From positions 620,001-684,000 of the forward strand of contig NC_088957.1 of assembly GCF_010111755.1 (NCBI RefSeq): a DNA stretch of 64,000 nt, written 5' to 3'. Source of the stretch: Nakaseomyces glabratus. Taxonomy: Eukaryota > Ascomycota > Saccharomycetes > Saccharomycetales > Saccharomycetaceae. Below, in pieces: positions 40,483 to 51,488 of this stretch (positions are counted from its first letter, which is position 1; every line of letters starts with the position of its first letter). The position numbers and the translations under genes were made by a program. The notes beneath the pieces were generated by a model, which worked only from the letters and a program-made list of their open reading frames with translations, made no database searches and was not told the DNA's origin.

Positions 40483-41298
40483 GTCTGTTCTTTCACGGCG
40501 TCTTTATAAGTAACTGGCTCGAGGAATGGATCAAAAATGCGTTAAAGCTATTCTTTTTTTCTTGGTGATGGAAAGATAGACCAGAAGTGATTGTCGAGTG
40601 ATTGGAGTAGTAATCCAAAATATACAAGTTGCAGTACCTGGAAGAGTGCCAAGTTCAACTGGTATGGACATGGAAGGACTACACAGTGCGCCTACAAATA
40701 GCTTGTTGGCTATGATGTGGCCTTCTGCTTGGCAAAAGATCAACGCGAAATCACAAAAATAGCTTCGTAGTTATGTATATGAATTATGCCCAATGTGAAT
40801 ACCAGTCTGGTTTCTAGTAGATTAACATGAATGTATAATTTGTAGTCATTAAGTGAACACTACTCCATTGAGACAATGAGCTGCCGGTATAAAGTTTGAA
40901 GTCATACTCAGCACTTTTATTTACAAAGATTCAGACTTGTTGTTCATTCGTTGTTATGGGTCAATACTATACCGAGCCAAGTGTTTACGTTTAATCCCAG
41001 GTTTTAGAGCATTGTCTAGTGTTTCAACCAGAGTAGTTTTCTAAATGGTAAGAACTGCTTGGAAAGGTACATGTAGTGACCATGGCACCTTGGTTATATT
41101 GCAAATGTGTTGTAATTCCTAGTCACTAGCATTATATCACTTTAGACCTCAGACGAATATGTAGTTTCTACGAAGTTTCCTCCCAGGATGAAGCTTTCAA
41201 ACTCTCAGCAAACCCATAAAGCCAGTCTTGTCAAATAGACAGTCTGCAAGAAGTGCAATTCAAGACGTCTTGAGATAGGATAGGTGCCACTGATAAGG
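40483..41298. other. Divergent CDC10-MRPL32 promoter
   Basis: About 815 bp between divergent genes. I recognise no specific regulatory site and no additional gene. Confidence 0.6.
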
Positions 41299-41847
41299 AT
41301 GTCTATGCTGGCGAGACTAAGTAGCGGGTATATATTTGCTGGTGCCGGTGTTGGGAGCCAGGCGGTGGTTACACCAGTGACACTGGGACTAGCTGGCGTT
41401 TCCCAGGCTATACCGGCCCTGTTGGGTAAACTGTTGGGCGACACTGAAGCTAAGGAAGAAACTGGGTTCTTCGACAATGGTATCTTGCTGGCCGCACCAA
41501 AGAAGAAAGTATCGCATCAAAAGAAAAGACAGAGACTTCTGGCCCCAGGCAAGAAACATGTAAATATGATGAACCATCTGAACAGATGCCCTTCCTGTGG
41601 CCATTACAAGCGTGCTAATACTATCTGTATGCACTGCTTCGAAAATGTAAGATTCCTGTGGAAGTCGTACACTCAGGAACAAAGACAAGAACCCATCCAG
41701 GAGCAGAATCTGACTGACTTGGACAAGAGAGTGTTGTATCCCGGGAAAATGGACACTGTGTATGAGGAGAAACTAAAGGACAAAGACAGCTACTTGGTTC
41801 GCAGAATGAGAACTCTACCGAAGGAGGACCCAAAGGTTGAATCCTAG
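41299..41847 (+). CDS. MRPL32: Mitochondrial large-subunit ribosomal protein bL32m
   Basis: Protein of the mitochondrial large ribosomal subunit, whose precursor is trimmed by the m-AAA protease in S. cerevisiae. The frame opens at a GTG; the ATG at 41299 gives [11 protein letters not shown] and 182 residues, against 183 in S. cerevisiae. The N-terminal half is the presequence. The mature part has the basic [12 protein letters not shown] segment and a zinc-binding CPSC, then CMHC pair. The C-terminal tail is charged. Position next to CDC10 matches YCR003W. Confidence 0.95.
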   Translation: MSMLARLSSGYIFAGAGVGSQAVVTPVTLGLAGVSQAIPALLGKLLGDTEAKEETGFFDNGILLAAPKKKVSHQKKRQRLLAPGKKHVNMMNHLNRCPSCGHYKRANTICMHCFENVRFLWKSYTQEQRQEPIQEQNLTDLDKRVLYPGKMDTVYEEKLKDKDSYLVRRMRTLPKEDPKVES

Positions 41848-42535
41848 TTTCGTATTTGTGCAAGGTATTGAATATTAAGTGTACAAAAACGGCATGTCAT
41901 AACGACGAAAGTTGCAAATCATATTCCAGAAATCAACATAACATAGCAATGAAAGGCTTAGAGATATCGACAACAACTCTCCATGTCTTATATGTATATA
42001 CTCACCTATTTCCATTTTCCCCCTGCTTCCATTTCCTTACTATTACTATATTATCTTATGATCTCATGTAAATACATAGATATTTTTTTCTATCATCAAG
42101 AATTAGCTATTTTATTCTTATGGCCTTTGTGTTAAAAATGTGTCAAGCCTTGCGTTCGATAGATACTACTGGGCTCAAATGGTCAGTTGCAATTCGACAG
42201 AACCACCAGAGTGTGTCTTGGGACACCCATTCAAGCTTAATTTCGCTTTATTTCACTTATTTCGTAGGCTCACACACAGACACCCTTCTCTTGCACCCCC
42301 ATTCTAAACCATACAATAATAAAGCTTATCAAATGGGCAGTATTGAAGTTACTGGCACCCAATTTTGGGTATCGAGGCCATCTCATAGTTGGCATGAATA
42401 TATAAAGGGCCATGCCCTGCATTCCGTCTGGAATTGGGTTTCTTGGTAATAATGTTATTATTAGATACAAGGTAGTATTAACTACAAGACTAATTATAAA
42501 ACACAATCAAGAATATATAAACAAATAAAAAAAAA
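41848..42535. other. Intergenic region MRPL32 to LSO-type gene
   Basis: About 690 bp. One 109-codon open frame on the plus strand (42120-42449) has an amino acid mix unlike a yeast protein and no recognisable motif, so I do not call it. A-rich leader sequence directly precedes the next ATG. Confidence 0.55.
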
Positions 42536-42808
42536 ATGGGTAAGAGATTTAGTGAATCCGCTGCTAAGGTTGCTCAAGGCAGAGCTAGAAAGCGTCAACA
42601 GGAATGGGAGAAGAACCGCGCTCAGAAGGAGCAATTAGAAGCCATGGAGGCCAAGAAGTGGGAGGAAGGTGCTAGAGAAGGTACCAGCAAGAAGGCCTTG
42701 CTGGAAGAAAAGCGTCAGCAAAAGCTTGCTGCTAAAAAGGAGCGTGATGCTCTGCTAAAGGCCGAAGAAGAGGCTATTGGCAGAGGCGGTAAGCTCAGAA
42801 ACTTGTAA
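42536..42808 (+). CDS. LSO2: Lso1/Lso2-type small ribosome-associated protein (CCDC124 family)
   Basis: A 90-residue, highly charged helical protein. It begins MGKRFSESAAKVAQ and has the EKRQQKLAAKKERDALL segment, typical of yeast Lso1 (93) and Lso2 (92). In S. cerevisiae Lso2 occupies the ribosome tRNA path and aids recovery of translation after starvation; Lso1 is an iron-responsive paralogue. Sequence alone does not decide between them, and I chose LSO2 because it has the more general role. The ATG is preceded by nine A, a strong yeast context. It lies between blocks of otherwise unrelated synteny. Confidence 0.85.
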   Translation: MGKRFSESAAKVAQGRARKRQQEWEKNRAQKEQLEAMEAKKWEEGAREGTSKKALLEEKRQQKLAAKKERDALLKAEEEAIGRGGKLRNL

Positions 42809-43268
42809 AACTAGCATTCATACTAATTTCAACAGCGGTGGCAACTGCAAATACGGCAATGGCATGTTGGTACATGCCAGGCTCACGTCAATATGGCAAG
42901 CAATTGATGTTACAGAACAGACCTGCGAAGTACCTACAGGGCAAGGGCTCTGTCGGGGACAAAGCTATCTTGGAGTCTATCCAGGTGACTTACTGAAGGC
43001 TGTACCATATATGGCTAACTGGTAATTTTGTTGGTCAAAATTCCCAGTTCTATTCTCACAGCTACTTGTCTAATTTAATTAGTCGTGATGTCTACTGTTT
43101 CTTCTAAACGTTGGTAATGGTAAACTGATTGCTTCAATGTATTGATGTAATGTGTATCATCCTTGGACTGCTACTAATTAACACACATTGAGATATTTAT
43201 CTCACGGCAAGTATTCCCTTTTATAATTTCTTTATAGTGTCGAAAAAGTTCATTTGACTCAATAGTTA
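42809..43268. other. Region downstream of LSO gene with GC-richer coding-like segment
   Basis: The first 200 bp (to about 43015) are GC-richer than typical spacer. They contain TACTAAT (42821-42827) followed by CAG (42833-42835) and then 52 open codons to a TGA at 42994-42996, with ordinary yeast codons. I do not recognise the peptide (it includes MACWYMPGSRQYGKQ). The rest is AT-rich. Confidence 0.35.
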
Positions 43269-44261
43269 CTATAATTTTGACTTTATTATCTTATAAGGTA
43301 CTTCTGCGGAGCTTAAGTACTGGTTAAGAACAGATATATTGACCCTTGAGTTAATATTATGTGCCCAGTTCAAACCCTTGTGAGAGTTTTTCTTACTAGA
43401 AGCGTATATATCCACCCATGTCTTATCAGCAATTATCTTGATACTTTCTCTCACCTTTTCTCTATATTCCACTTTATTAGTATCATCTGGAAAAACTGTG
43501 CAATTGTACATATAATAGCCGTCCTTGGCAATGCCTGGTTTACTATTGAGGTGGTCATCAATGTATTGGAGATTGGTAACATTTTCTTGTCCATTCTTCG
43601 CAACTTTGATTTGTTCATCAATAGCCTCTGGTCCATGTAGATTGCACCAGCAATGAATAAACCACTGTTTTATATCCAATCTTAAATGATTTCTCCTTAC
43701 TGCGTAGTCCCTGGCAATTTTAGACTTCGTATTCATGATAACATTCTGAAATTTAGAGCTTAATTGTTTCATTTGTGTCTCATTTATTGATGTTTTTGAG
43801 TTACTTTGTTGTAATTTGCCATTGATAAATAGGTCCGTAACTGGTTTACATGTTATGGCTGGTCGACTTTTCCTGAATGAGGATAAAAAATGATCCGGTG
43901 GGTAATATTGTAATCTAAAATAGTCACATTTGTACATATTTGACTCCCCAGATAACAAGCGTGTATTAGAATGGTATTTCGCTACTGGACTAACGACTCC
44001 CTTCAATTTACTTGCAGCTATCCTGATTGGCATTCGATCGATGCTAGACTTTGGTATATCTTGTTCAAGAAAGGTGTTATTGCCTGCTAATTTCCAATCT
44101 AAAACTTCATAGCCGCCATCTTTATTTGGTTCTATCCTTACGGGTTCAGTATATTCATCGACTATATGAAATGCATTAAAAGCATCTAGTGTTTTCTTAT
44201 TGCATATCCTTTTAATTAAAAATTTCTCGTTTAGTCTATTACTAAACTTCCCAACTTGCAT
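43269..44261 (-). CDS. PET130: Pet130-like mitochondrial protein of unknown function
   Basis: Protein required for respiratory growth in S. cerevisiae (YJL023C, 347 residues), of unknown biochemical role. The 330 residues are basic overall, with no membrane segment and no recognised catalytic motif. The N-terminus (MQVGKFSNRLNEKFLIKR) is basic and hydroxylated, consistent with mitochondrial import. My assignment rests on length, mitochondrial character and position directly before BBC1, as in S. cerevisiae; I cannot cite a specific domain. Confidence 0.75.
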   Translation of the reverse strand: MQVGKFSNRLNEKFLIKRICNKKTLDAFNAFHIVDEYTEPVRIEPNKDGGYEVLDWKLAGNNTFLEQDIPKSSIDRMPIRIAASKLKGVVSPVAKYHSNTRLLSGESNMYKCDYFRLQYYPPDHFLSSFRKSRPAITCKPVTDLFINGKLQQSNSKTSINETQMKQLSSKFQNVIMNTKSKIARDYAVRRNHLRLDIKQWFIHCWCNLHGPEAIDEQIKVAKNGQENVTNLQYIDDHLNSKPGIAKDGYYMYNCTVFPDDTNKVEYREKVRESIKIIADKTWVDIYASSKKNSHKGLNWAHNINSRVNISVLNQYLSSAEVPYKIIKSKL

Positions 44262-44625
44262 TAAATATCGGAGATCAAGTAACAGATGTTACTAGTTGCT
44301 AAGTTTTTATATCAGACATGTGTAGTTATTCATGAATCTCAAAACTAAGAGTTCATTTCAATTTCTTAAGGTATATGGTTTATTTTTTCAAGAGGCTAAG
44401 AAGCTTCGTCACGACTTTAGAAGTCATAAAAGTAGTTATATCCGTGCTACTTGCACTAAACATGAAAATGAAGTACAAACGAATACGGACAAAAAAATTG
44501 AATTTAAAACAAATATGTCTATACTAAGTATAAGTGTACTACTACCAAGTTATCGTGTTTAGCATTTTTTTGTTCTATGACGTGAACGCGGGCTATTTAT
44601 TTAGATACACGAAAGTTAAGGACAA
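44262..44625. other. PET130 promoter and BBC1 3' flank
   Basis: 364 bp of AT-rich sequence. No further gene supported. Confidence 0.55.
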
Positions 44626-47600
44626 CTACCAGCCAATATAGTCTCTACCAACAACTCTAAATATCTTTAGTCTGCCTGTGGTCATGTTATGAGGTTTATA
44701 GCTTGATTGGGAGACTTTACCATTTTGAAGATCAATCACTCTGAATTTATCTTTTGTAAAATCATAGTCAGTCACAACAGCAATATGAGAACGCTCTTGC
44801 CCAACCGATACGACCTCTTTCTTACCTATCTTCTTGTGATGCTCAAAGACACCTTTCCTTATTACCATAATGTCACCTGGAAGAACTTTCTTAACCGATT
44901 CAGTTTCCAGCTGTGTCTGAGCCTTATAATTCACCAACGGAATTCCAAAAGTTCTTCCACCAATTACTGGAATGATTGACTTATACACATCTTCTAGTAC
45001 AGAAGCACCAAAATCTTGGGAACTAGAGTTGATTAGTGAATGTGCCTTTTGTACAATCATATTGTTGTACTTACTAGCGTATGCATCCAACTTTGAGGAA
45101 TCAAAATGAGGTGGAGCAATATACTTCTGTGTAGACGTCACAGTCTCTTGAGGATTCTTCGCATTGAATGTAATAGTCAATACTATTTGCGAAAGAGTTT
45201 CAAATAAGATGTAAAAGTCACGGATAATCCACTTTTCACCTAATCTTTTCTTGATCTCATGGTCATCAACTTCATATGTAAATTTAACCTTTGGATCAAT
45301 CAGATTGTGTGGTATTTTCTTCTCTAACCACCAAGTTGTGTTACTGTCAAATGGCACACTCAACATCCTTGTGGTATCCGTTAGTTCTGTAGTTGTGGTG
45401 CTCTTAACCTCACGTAGTGCATTACTAGAAGACTTCATAGAAGGCTCTGGAGCAGGAGCATTGGGTAGGGGTGGGACATTATTACTGCTTGATTTGGAAG
45501 AGAAGGGGTTATTAGACGTATGTTCTCTTGTTTCAGTGCCTTCATCACGAGGAACATGACCCATAGGAGGATGTGAGAGAGGTGGTAGTGGAGGAGGAGC
45601 CTGACCATCATGACCAGCTGTTGGAGGTGGTGGAGGAGGATGAGCTGCATGAGTTGGAGGTGGTGGAGGAGGATGAGCTGTGTGGGTAGGGGGTGGTGGA
45701 GGTGGTGGAGCACCATGGGGTCCTGAATGATCTGATGGCGGTGGTGGAATACCTGACATAGGAACTGGAGGAATACTTCTATCTCCTTGTGGTTCAACAC
45801 TTCTCTCACTCATCATAGGTGGTGGCGGCGGTGCTGACTTCATATGTTCGCCTGGTGATTGAACACTCCCTGAAACCGGTGGCATTGGGGGTACTTGTGG
45901 TACTGGAGGAGCTGGCATAGTGCCTGGAATAGGAGGATTCGGTGGCACAGGAGGAGCTTTGGCCATTGGTGCATTACCGGCAGAGGGTGGATGAATTGGT
46001 TTTGTTTCAATCATATCTACATCATTCGTCATATCATTTGGAGCGTTGACCTGTGGATGTGCAGGTGGAGGAGGTGGTGCGACTTCCTCACTATTTCCCT
46101 TCGTATGGTGCTCATGTAGTTGTTCTCTTCCAGGTGGAATGACTGGGATAGGGGGCATAGAAGCTTCAGCAGCGGCTGAAACAGGTGGAGGACCAGGAAT
46201 AGTCGACTCTCTATCCTCTTCAGAACTATCTGACGAATCAGATAACCCTTTCTCAATGATTGGATCCTCCTTATTGGTAGTTATTCCATGTGCGTCAGAG
46301 AGGGAATCTGTGCCCATTTCAGGTCCAGCAACACCTTTTACTTTCGAGGATAAATCATCGGCATTTTCCTCAGCAGAGGACTCGTAACCTTTCATTTCAT
46401 TTGCCGAATGATAAGCATCGTCCCCTACCGAAGCACCATCCTTATCAACCGTATTCTTTTCACCAGCTAGTTCATGATATATATGTTCCTTCTTAGAAGA
46501 ATCGCTTGATGCCATCATGGGATCTAAAGTTTTAGCTTGTTCTTCTCCAGCATCGGTTATTTTTTCCTTTGGTTCTAATTTTTCTTCCGTTAACTTCTTG
46601 AGTAGCGGGTTTTTACTTGGATCTGCGAAGGGCATCACTGGTACTGCTTGTGGTATATTTTCCATTTCGGATGACTCTTTCCTATCAATATTGGACTCAG
46701 ATCTAGCAGTTGATTCTTTGTCAGCAGTTGGCATTGGAGCAGGCATACCAAATGGATTGAACCCAACTGGACCGCCAAACCTACCAGCTCCAGCTAGTTT
46801 TGCCATTCTATTCCTTAGAGCTGCTCTACGAGCCTCTTCCGAGTCCTCCTCAACCTCTGTTTCAGCATGCTCTCCATTCTTCGAAGTCTCTTCATGAACT
46901 GGTTGACTCTCATCAGTCATCCCACTAATTTCTGGCTCCTCTGAAGGCATGTTAGAAATGCCTTCCTCATGATGTGACTTTGCATCAGCTTGGTTCTCTG
47001 TTACTGACTCCTGATGGTCATCATTTTGATTGTCGTTTTCTGTTGACTCAGTTCTGGTTTTTTCCAAATGTGCACCATGGTCATCTAATTCTGCCTTTGA
47101 ATTCTGTTCATCTTTACCATCCATGTTTTCTGGTGATTGACTAGCTTCCTGATGCTGTTTTTCAGTAGCTCTTTTCATCATTTCGGCATCTCTCTCCGCC
47201 TGCAACCGTTGCTGCTCCTGTAGTAAGGCAATTCTTTCCTTTAAACTCATCTTGGGCAAATCTTCTTTATTGATATCTTCTGATCTGGGTGTATCGGCAT
47301 CGTGGAATTGACTGGGATCAACGGCAGCAGGAATTGGGATCTTGCCAGGCTTTGGCATCTCTTTCTTAGGAGCTTCATCACTACTCACAGGTACCGAGGG
47401 AACACTAGGCATTGAGACCGGTTTTGCAGACTTGTCTTCGCTATGTAGCTGCATGTCAGCTTTCTCGTCTTTCCTAGGTTCCTTGATGTCATTCTTAGAC
47501 TCGACTCCATCCTTCTCTCCAATTGGATCAGCAGATTTAAGGGCCTCATCGCCCTCAACAACAAAACTCTTGGGAAAGATACCCTCCTGGCTGGCACCTG

Positions 47601-47745
47601 TACCGTCCACATACTCCCCATAATACCACTCGTCGTCCTCTATATTCGTGACAGTTATCACTTGACCCTTCTCAAAGTTCAAGTCATCCTCATACTCGCT
47701 CTGATAGGGGAACGAAGCCACTACCTTAAACGGAATTTGGCTCAT
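44626..47745 (-). CDS. BBC1: Bbc1-like SH3 protein of actin patches
   Basis: Endocytic actin-patch protein that restrains Las17 (WASP) and type I myosin. The 1039 residues (S. cerevisiae 1157) start with an SH3 domain at about 4-64 ([32 protein letters not shown]). A long acidic and Glu/Lys/Ser-rich middle follows, with a helical segment near 167-195 ([19 protein letters not shown]). A proline-rich region at about 500-760 contains three near-identical units of P6 followed by THTAH, THAAH or TAGHD. The C-terminal 230 residues form the conserved Bbc1 domain ending VVGRDYIGW. Position divergent from MPS3 matches YJL020C-YJL019W. Confidence 0.94.
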   Translation of the reverse strand: MSQIPFKVVASFPYQSEYEDDLNFEKGQVITVTNIEDDEWYYGEYVDGTGASQEGIFPKSFVVEGDEALKSADPIGEKDGVESKNDIKEPRKDEKADMQLHSEDKSAKPVSMPSVPSVPVSSDEAPKKEMPKPGKIPIPAAVDPSQFHDADTPRSEDINKEDLPKMSLKERIALLQEQQRLQAERDAEMMKRATEKQHQEASQSPENMDGKDEQNSKAELDDHGAHLEKTRTESTENDNQNDDHQESVTENQADAKSHHEEGISNMPSEEPEISGMTDESQPVHEETSKNGEHAETEVEEDSEEARRAALRNRMAKLAGAGRFGGPVGFNPFGMPAPMPTADKESTARSESNIDRKESSEMENIPQAVPVMPFADPSKNPLLKKLTEEKLEPKEKITDAGEEQAKTLDPMMASSDSSKKEHIYHELAGEKNTVDKDGASVGDDAYHSANEMKGYESSAEENADDLSSKVKGVAGPEMGTDSLSDAHGITTNKEDPIIEKGLSDSSDSSEEDRESTIPGPPPVSAAAEASMPPIPVIPPGREQLHEHHTKGNSEEVAPPPPPAHPQVNAPNDMTNDVDMIETKPIHPPSAGNAPMAKAPPVPPNPPIPGTMPAPPVPQVPPMPPVSGSVQSPGEHMKSAPPPPPMMSERSVEPQGDRSIPPVPMSGIPPPPSDHSGPHGAPPPPPPPTHTAHPPPPPPTHAAHPPPPPPTAGHDGQAPPPLPPLSHPPMGHVPRDEGTETREHTSNNPFSSKSSSNNVPPLPNAPAPEPSMKSSSNALREVKSTTTTELTDTTRMLSVPFDSNTTWWLEKKIPHNLIDPKVKFTYEVDDHEIKKRLGEKWIIRDFYILFETLSQIVLTITFNAKNPQETVTSTQKYIAPPHFDSSKLDAYASKYNNMIVQKAHSLINSSSQDFGASVLEDVYKSIIPVIGGRTFGIPLVNYKAQTQLETESVKKVLPGDIMVIRKGVFEHHKKIGKKEVVSVGQERSHIAVVTDYDFTKDKFRVIDLQNGKVSQSSYKPHNMTTGRLKIFRVVGRDYIGW

Positions 47746-48528
47746 CTTAAAAACAGTGTACCAATCTTGTTGCTGCAGTACAGAATGTAATACTCCCTAC
47801 AGAAAAGACAAGGCTTTAAACCCTCGGCGGTTAATATAACTAATTGAGCGACTTTCTAACTACTCCCCTCCCCACCAGCCATTCAAAGAGCCCCAACCCC
47901 TAGCGTTCCGGCTCCCCCGCCCAAAGCCATGAAAGAAGAAAGGTATCACCACGGACGTCTATTGACAATTCCAGGATTTTTGAGTAAAATTAGATTTACC
48001 CGGAACAAGATATGACGCGTGAAAAACGGCGGAGCCGATGAGAGAATGGAGAGGACGCGTGAACTCTTGCAGAGTAGCGTTGAGGGGAGGGGGAGGGAAG
48101 GAGCAGACTTGGGCGCTTCCGTGGTTTTGGGAACAAGCGCGCCGGAGGGCGCCGGGGGAGGAGAGCTGGGATCTGGCCGTTGTGCCTGGGATTCAGTGTG
48201 TTTGCTGGAGCTAGGAGCCGCCGATCTCAGCTTTCTGTAAAACGAATACCAGATACGGATTTAATGGCGTCAAATGAAATCTGTGTTTTATCCCGTCCTT
48301 GCATCCTTAAGTATAAGTAGGGTGCGCTGAAAACAGGAATCTAACAAACAATTCTTCTTCCCTTCTGGGCGGCTAACTGATCTAGGAAAGGAATCCAAGG
48401 AGCGTTCGACGTTTGTCACCACGGTATAAGTAGAAGAGTAATACTTTGGGAGCATACCATTATTACCCTGTAAACCTCCTTTGTTTGGTATCTTTGAGAA
48501 GGCTGAGAGTCAACAGTGAAAAGAAGCT
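47746..48528. other. Divergent BBC1-MPS3 promoter with GC-rich block
   Basis: 783 bp. Two MCB boxes lie at 48015 and 48055. A strongly GC-rich stretch runs from about 48050 to 48240 with G-runs and GCGCGCCGGAGGGCGCC. A 73-codon frame over the block looks like a composition effect. Confidence 0.65.
48015..48060 (+). promoter_or_regulatory. Pair of MCB (ACGCGT) elements upstream of MPS3
   Basis: ACGCGT occurs at 48015-48020 and 48055-48060, both as GACGCGTGAA, about 515 and 475 bp before the MPS3 ATG and 270-315 bp before BBC1. MBF control of spindle-pole-body duplication at G1/S would make sense; it is inference. Confidence 0.7.
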
Positions 48529-50508
48529 ATGACAGTGGAAGAATCCGGAGTGAAGGATGTGTACAAGGAGATGCTGATGCGTAAAGTTGAGCGGAATGAA
48601 GTGCCGCAGGCGGAGGAGTACAGCCGGTTTAAGGAGTCTATTCTGGACGGGAAGGACTACGGGGACGAGGACGAGGACTCAGATGGCGACTACGATGCTG
48701 GAGAAACTGGATCGGCAGATATAGCGTTCCGCGAGGATGACGATGAGCTAACTGAGAGTGATAGCGACGACGATATCGATGTAGGAAATGAAAGCTTTGT
48801 GCTCAGAGATAAGTTCTCATCCAGCGACGAGCTGGCACAGGAAGATGTTGATGAGGATAGTTACAGCTATGATATGCAGGGTCAAGAGCTAGACTCTGAG
48901 GTTGACGGCGATGACGAAGAGCTGCTTTACTGGGATCAACAACGAAAATTCAATGTTGTGACGAGAATAATTCTTGTGGTATGCTCGGCTCTATTCGTGT
49001 ATTGCATAATGACTGGTAATTTAACGTCCACCTCCAATAACGTGGTGCTTTCACCATCCACAAGTGCGAACTTACAAAAACAGATAAATCATCTTTACAG
49101 TGAGTTCAGCCAAAGTGAACAGAAACATGTACAAGAACTCGATAGAACGTTGAAAGTTGTTGTGGCACAATTTGAAAAGAATATCAAAAAACTGATTCCA
49201 AAAAATATTAAAAATCTACAAACGCAGGTGGAGAACTTGAACGAAAGATTTAACAAAATTCTAAACATGGGGTCTAGTCCGAACCAGAACCAGATCACAG
49301 TAACAAATATAACTCAATGGCAGCAAAGTATTCTGTCGACATTGAATATCACCTTACCTACAAAAATACCAGTAGTGGTCAATAACTCATCCCAAATGCT
49401 CATAATTCCCGAGATGCATAAATATATATCGGATATACTAAATGATATTGTCCATGCATCAGAACCATTCATTAATGTGAATAATAACGGTACTGGAGTA
49501 AAAAATTCCCTTGGATATGATTTGAATAAGTATGTTAAAGAGGTCTTAAGCAATGAATTCCAATACGTTGACAAAAAATTCTTTCTGCAAGAACTGAACA
49601 GAAACTTACAATTGAATAAACATGAAATTCTGGAGGAAGTCGCAGGTAGGCTAAGCCATATTGAGGATAAATATGGTGCCAATGCAAACAGAAGGCAATT
49701 GGTGCCGGAACAGTATAGTACAATTCTACTCAAGAATCTTGTCAAGGAAATTTACAATACTAATCACTATAGATGGGAAGATGACCTCGATTTCGCTACT
49801 GCTGCACAAGGAGCCAGACTGGTAAAACACTTAACATCTTCAACTTACAATTATAAAAACGGAAATGGTATTACACCTTTGGAACTGCTGTCAGATTCAT
49901 CTTTGAGCCGTGGCTCAACCTATTGGCAGTGTGTTGATTCTAAAAGTTGTTCATGGACTATTAGATTCAATAACCCAATTTACTTAACAAGATTATCATA
50001 CTTCCACGGCAGATTCACCAATAACCTTCATATGATGACATCGGCACCAAAATCCATTGCTGTTTATGTAAAACTAGCCAAAAGTAATCCGGCCCCATTA
50101 GAAAAAACTTTGAAAGACCTCGCAAGTGAGAATGTGGGGAAAGACAATACATTTAAAAAGGACTCTAGCTATATTTTGATTTCCAACTATGAATATGATA
50201 TTCATGACCGAAGAATAAGACAGGATTTCCCCCTTCCTGATTGGTATATCCAACTAAAACCACTAATTAGATCGATTGCATTTGTAGTAAATCAGAATAA
50301 TGGCAATAGTGAGTTTACATCGTTAAGAAAGTATGTTATAAATGGCGTTACAGCTTCAGATCTAAAAATCATTGACTCCAATGAATTCACTATAAACAGA
50401 GATCAAATCCCCGAATTTAGTGAACACCACGCACAGATACACCCTAAGCCTCCATCTCCAAAAACTAATAATATAAAGGCTTTTGGGCAGGATGAACTAG
50501 ACATTTAA
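48529..50508 (+). CDS. MPS3: SUN-domain nuclear envelope protein Mps3
   Basis: Inner nuclear membrane protein of the spindle pole body half-bridge, also used to tether telomeres. The 659 residues (S. cerevisiae 682) have an acidic nucleoplasmic N-terminus (1-140), a single membrane segment at about 143-163, and a lumenal coiled-coil-prone region (about 180-400). The C-terminal SUN domain is at about 430-620, with WQCVDSKSCSWTIRF and FHGRF blocks. The lumenal part has many N-x-S/T sites. Synteny with BBC1 and the next PH-domain gene matches YJL019W. Confidence 0.95.
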   Translation: MTVEESGVKDVYKEMLMRKVERNEVPQAEEYSRFKESILDGKDYGDEDEDSDGDYDAGETGSADIAFREDDDELTESDSDDDIDVGNESFVLRDKFSSSDELAQEDVDEDSYSYDMQGQELDSEVDGDDEELLYWDQQRKFNVVTRIILVVCSALFVYCIMTGNLTSTSNNVVLSPSTSANLQKQINHLYSEFSQSEQKHVQELDRTLKVVVAQFEKNIKKLIPKNIKNLQTQVENLNERFNKILNMGSSPNQNQITVTNITQWQQSILSTLNITLPTKIPVVVNNSSQMLIIPEMHKYISDILNDIVHASEPFINVNNNGTGVKNSLGYDLNKYVKEVLSNEFQYVDKKFFLQELNRNLQLNKHEILEEVAGRLSHIEDKYGANANRRQLVPEQYSTILLKNLVKEIYNTNHYRWEDDLDFATAAQGARLVKHLTSSTYNYKNGNGITPLELLSDSSLSRGSTYWQCVDSKSCSWTIRFNNPIYLTRLSYFHGRFTNNLHMMTSAPKSIAVYVKLAKSNPAPLEKTLKDLASENVGKDNTFKKDSSYILISNYEYDIHDRRIRQDFPLPDWYIQLKPLIRSIAFVVNQNNGNSEFTSLRKYVINGVTASDLKIIDSNEFTINRDQIPEFSEHHAQIHPKPPSPKTNNIKAFGQDELDI

Positions 50509-51488
50509 GAGACCATTTGCCTGCATAGGTAGCCCTCTAATGACATCACTGAGCTCTACAATCACTTACACAACAACCTCTCTATCATCTTTTCCCCTTA
50601 AATGAAGTTGATCTTGACTTTACTTGATTTGCAGTTTGAACAGCACCTGGAGTTTTTTTAATAAGGAATATACATTTGCTATTGAAAATCATTAAGCCTT
50701 TATGACTAGGAAATGAACGTGAGAGTTTTGCTGCTACAACCATTTCCATAGCAGAAAGGGCAATTATCAGAAAAAACATCCAAAATTACACCTCCGGACA
50801 GTTTTGACTGAGTTGTAATGAGTAAAGAACCCGTACGAATATTTCATTTCTGCATAAGAATCATGAGGAGAGTGTAGAAGATGCCTCCTCACATTTTGGG
50901 ATGGAGATCAAATATTATTTGTCTTTCTGATTTAAAAAAGTGACGTCTTTTTCACTGCACTTGTTTTGTACTTACCAATTACAGCAAACGATGGCTTAGA
51001 GTTCGTTAAGTGTTCGTTTTCGGGGGGTTAATATTTATTACCTCTAACAAATTCCGTACGAAAAGTACTCTGTAAGAGGGCAAAATGACAAACGTTATCC
51101 CATTTTTCCCACATACACAACTTTTTGGATTGAAATTTATGATTTCTATCCTTTTTCATGAATACAAGTACAATTTCCACTGTGGAATCATATATAGTCC
51201 AAGCATTTAATTTACTTCCAAGGGTTGTCCGCGAACAAGATAGTTACAACACGATTCTGAACATCTGAGAGTATCAGCTTGTCGGCTTCTGTATAACTTT
51301 AAAGATCTTTACTCGAAGCCCTTCGATAAGTAACTCAAAGCCAAGTGACAACTCTAGCATAATTGTTTTTGGAATTTAAGGAGGTACCTAACTGTACGGT
51401 AGCGAATAATTACAACAATACATTTATTTTGTTTTTTTTATCTAAAATAACAAACACTTAGGCATCATATCTCTCTCATTTTACCAGT
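50509..51488. other. Intergenic region MPS3 to TPH3-like gene
   Basis: 980 bp between two plus-strand genes. A 64-codon minus-strand frame with an ATG at 50779 and TGA at 50585 has plausible codons but no recognisable homology; I treat it as unproven. A G6 tract lies near 51022. The remainder is AT-rich. Confidence 0.5.

Noticed and set aside
38760..41298. Possible centromere near CDC10, as CDC10 is close to CEN3 in S. cerevisiae
   Set aside because: No CDEIII-like TTTCCGAA core next to an AT-rich CDEII and CDEI was found.
42120..42449. 109-codon frame upstream of the LSO-type gene
   Set aside because: His/Ser/Trp-rich peptide with no motif, no conserved position and unlikely codon use.
50585..50779. 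64-codon minus-strand frame downstream of MPS3
   Set aside because: Codons are plausible but the frame is short, unrecognised, and such lengths are expected by chance in AT-rich spacers.
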